Source of the DNA: Xestospongia bergquistia
Lineage: Eukaryota; Porifera; Demospongiae; Haplosclerida; Petrosiidae
DNA: 64,000 bases
NCBI GenBank assembly: GCA_963965975.1
Contig: OZ014418.1
Location: forward strand, 1,004,501 to 1,068,500
Reading direction: 5' to 3'
Positions within the stretch are counted from its first letter, which is position 1. The number at the start of each line of letters is the position of its first letter. The position numbers and the translations under genes were made by a program. A model generated the notes under the pieces. It had not been told where the DNA came from, ran no database searches, and saw only the letters and a list, made by a program, of their open reading frames with translations. This document shows positions 62,816 through 64,000 of the stretch, piece after piece.

Positions 62816-63997
62816 TCCTGCTAAACCTTGAAGGTATTAATCTCTTAAAGAAACCACTTTGTCCTTGAGGATGACCCTGAGAAGCACTGGAATCTAGATC
62901 GTGAGTAGGACTTTGAGAATTTACATGAGTCATACCAGAAGGCCTAACAAAGAGAGAGGAAAGTAAACAATCCAACTCTTTTTCATTGCATTTTTACCTG
63001 ATACGAGGAGTATGAGAGAAAGTACTCCGAGAAGGAGTCTGCCGGACAAAAGGTTGATGAGATGAAGAAGTAATGAGAGCATTGGGGGTGTGAGGAGGTG
63101 GCCGGTGATGGGCAGTACTAAAAGATGGAAGGAATATAATGTGTTTGCTTGCATCTTTTTAAGTAGATGTACCTGGGTCTGAGAGGATCATGAATATCAT
63201 CAATGGGAGGGAGAGAACCTCTTCCTTTTGCCCTCGGTTGTCTAGAAGAGTAGGAACGTTGGAAATGAGGTCCACTTGAAGTTGTAGATGTCACTAATGA
63301 CTCTCGAGGAGGTGATCTAATTATTAGGGGTGGAGTCGGTTTACTAATATAGTGGGACCTTTTAAAACTTACGATTCTTGAGATGCGTGAAATTTGGTAG
63401 TGTCAATGTGATTGACGCCATCGAAATGCATTGTCGCTCTTCTTGTGGATGACTGTAATAAAGTGAACATCAGTACTTACCACAGTGACCTAGGATAGCT
63501 ATCATTAGTAAGCTCTAGACTAGTGAACATCAGTACTTACCACAGTGACCTAGGATAGCTATAATTAGTAAGCTCTAGACTAATATATAATAAACACCCT
63601 ATCCAATACTTCTATGTGTAACAGTGATGATAGTAAGTACAATCAGATAACTAACTGGATCATATGATCCTTTTCTTCTACCCGGAGGAATTTCTGCTCT
63701 ATTAGGATTTGAAGCAGTTCCTAATTTGTTACTGGGACTACCAGAACTATCTCCGCCCCCCATTGAATTATGATGAATACTGTTCATGGCAGTTGTATAA
63801 TGATTCCGGTCATGATGATCTCGGGACGTTGTTCGATCTATGTTCTCTATCACAACATCGGGATTAGTTCTACTGTTACTAGTCGGGGTGTGGCTTCCTC
63901 GAGAAGAACCAGTATGAGGCATATGTCCATAATCTGCATATCTTCTGTGCGAGCTACTACCAGGTTGCCTCATTGAATGACTACGTCCTTTGGAAGA
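62402..63997 (-). CDS. MARK/PAR-1 kinase, C-terminal part
   Basis: Partial: the gene continues beyond the right edge. Six exons (63656-63997, 63373-63452, 63173-63316, 62998-63117, 62815-62943, 62402-62741) give the last 384 residues. The C-terminal 100 are a KA1 domain with [49 protein letters not shown] and [20 protein letters not shown], almost as in MARK1-4; KA1 binds acidic phospholipids and restrains the kinase. Upstream is the family's long Ser/Arg/Pro-rich spacer, and [12 protein letters not shown] just before KA1. MARK/PAR-1 kinases phosphorylate microtubule-associated and polarity proteins. The first exon edge is inferred from an AG at 63998-63999 (coding strand TAG) and is tentative. 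Confidence 0.93.
62784..62812. repeat. CT microsatellite
   Basis: (CT)n in the MARK intron between the last two exons; on the coding strand it is a GA run just after the splice donor. Confidence 0.85.
63463..63582. repeat. 60-bp tandem duplication in MARK intron
   Basis: Two 60-bp units (63463-63522, 63523-63582) differ at one base. On the coding strand each contains TATCCTAG, then GTCACTGTG, then GTAAGTACT, i.e. acceptor, 9 nt and donor, at 63481-63489 and 63541-63549. Confidence 0.9.
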
Positions 63998-64000
63998 CTA

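Overview
This is animal nuclear DNA, AT-rich and very compact: about 20 protein-coding genes in 64 kb, on both strands, mostly with introns of 45-80 bp and often with 80-350 bp between neighbours. Gene content (single-domain phospholipase-B1-like lipases, TRIM-filamin proteins with extra modules, SEC23, UGP2, kaptin, a C/EBP factor, a MARK/PAR-1 kinase) and the tiny introns point to a sponge. A demosponge such as Amphimedon is my best guess, made from style and content and not from a database match. Gene models were built by hand from splice sites, reading frame and family similarity; for every multi-exon model given, the exon lengths sum to an open frame.

Layout. 0-8 kb (+): a C19orf47-like SAM protein, a 91-residue membrane protein, and a PLEKHD1-like PH/coiled-coil protein with a duplicated 126-nt coiled-coil exon. 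8-22 kb (-): four tandem gamma-butyrobetaine-hydroxylase-like oxygenases, all with mitochondrial-type N-termini. 22-24.7 kb: a small Cys-rich membrane protein (+) and a NOVA/PCBP-like three-KH RNA-binding protein (-). 24.7-34.3 kb (+): UGP2 copy 1, a decayed ALKBH2 copy and a lipase scrap, then UGP2 copy 2 and an intact intronless ALKBH2; this is a block duplication whose first copy decayed. 34.3-43.2 kb (-): three tandem membrane-anchored SGNH/PLB1-like lipases. 43.5 kb (+): a single-coding-exon C/EBP gene with a CRE and a TATA box upstream. 46.4-51.0 kb (-): kaptin, divergent from SEC23 (51.3-55.0 kb, +). 55.1-61.6 kb (+): three TRIM-filamin genes, one ending in an MIB/HERC2 domain and one that appears to begin with a CARD-like death fold. 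62.4-64 kb (-): the C-terminal part of a MARK/PAR-1 kinase, cut by the window edge.

Most genes are housekeeping and probably do not act together. The tandem families (oxygenases, lipases, TRIMs) show local duplication followed by divergence. The TRIM cluster is the most novel part: it joins RING/B-box/filamin ligase scaffolds to a death-fold module and to a Mind-bomb-type domain. Small hAT-like and palindromic elements have inserted into introns and intergenic DNA, and CACCC/GGGCG boxes recur just upstream of many start codons.
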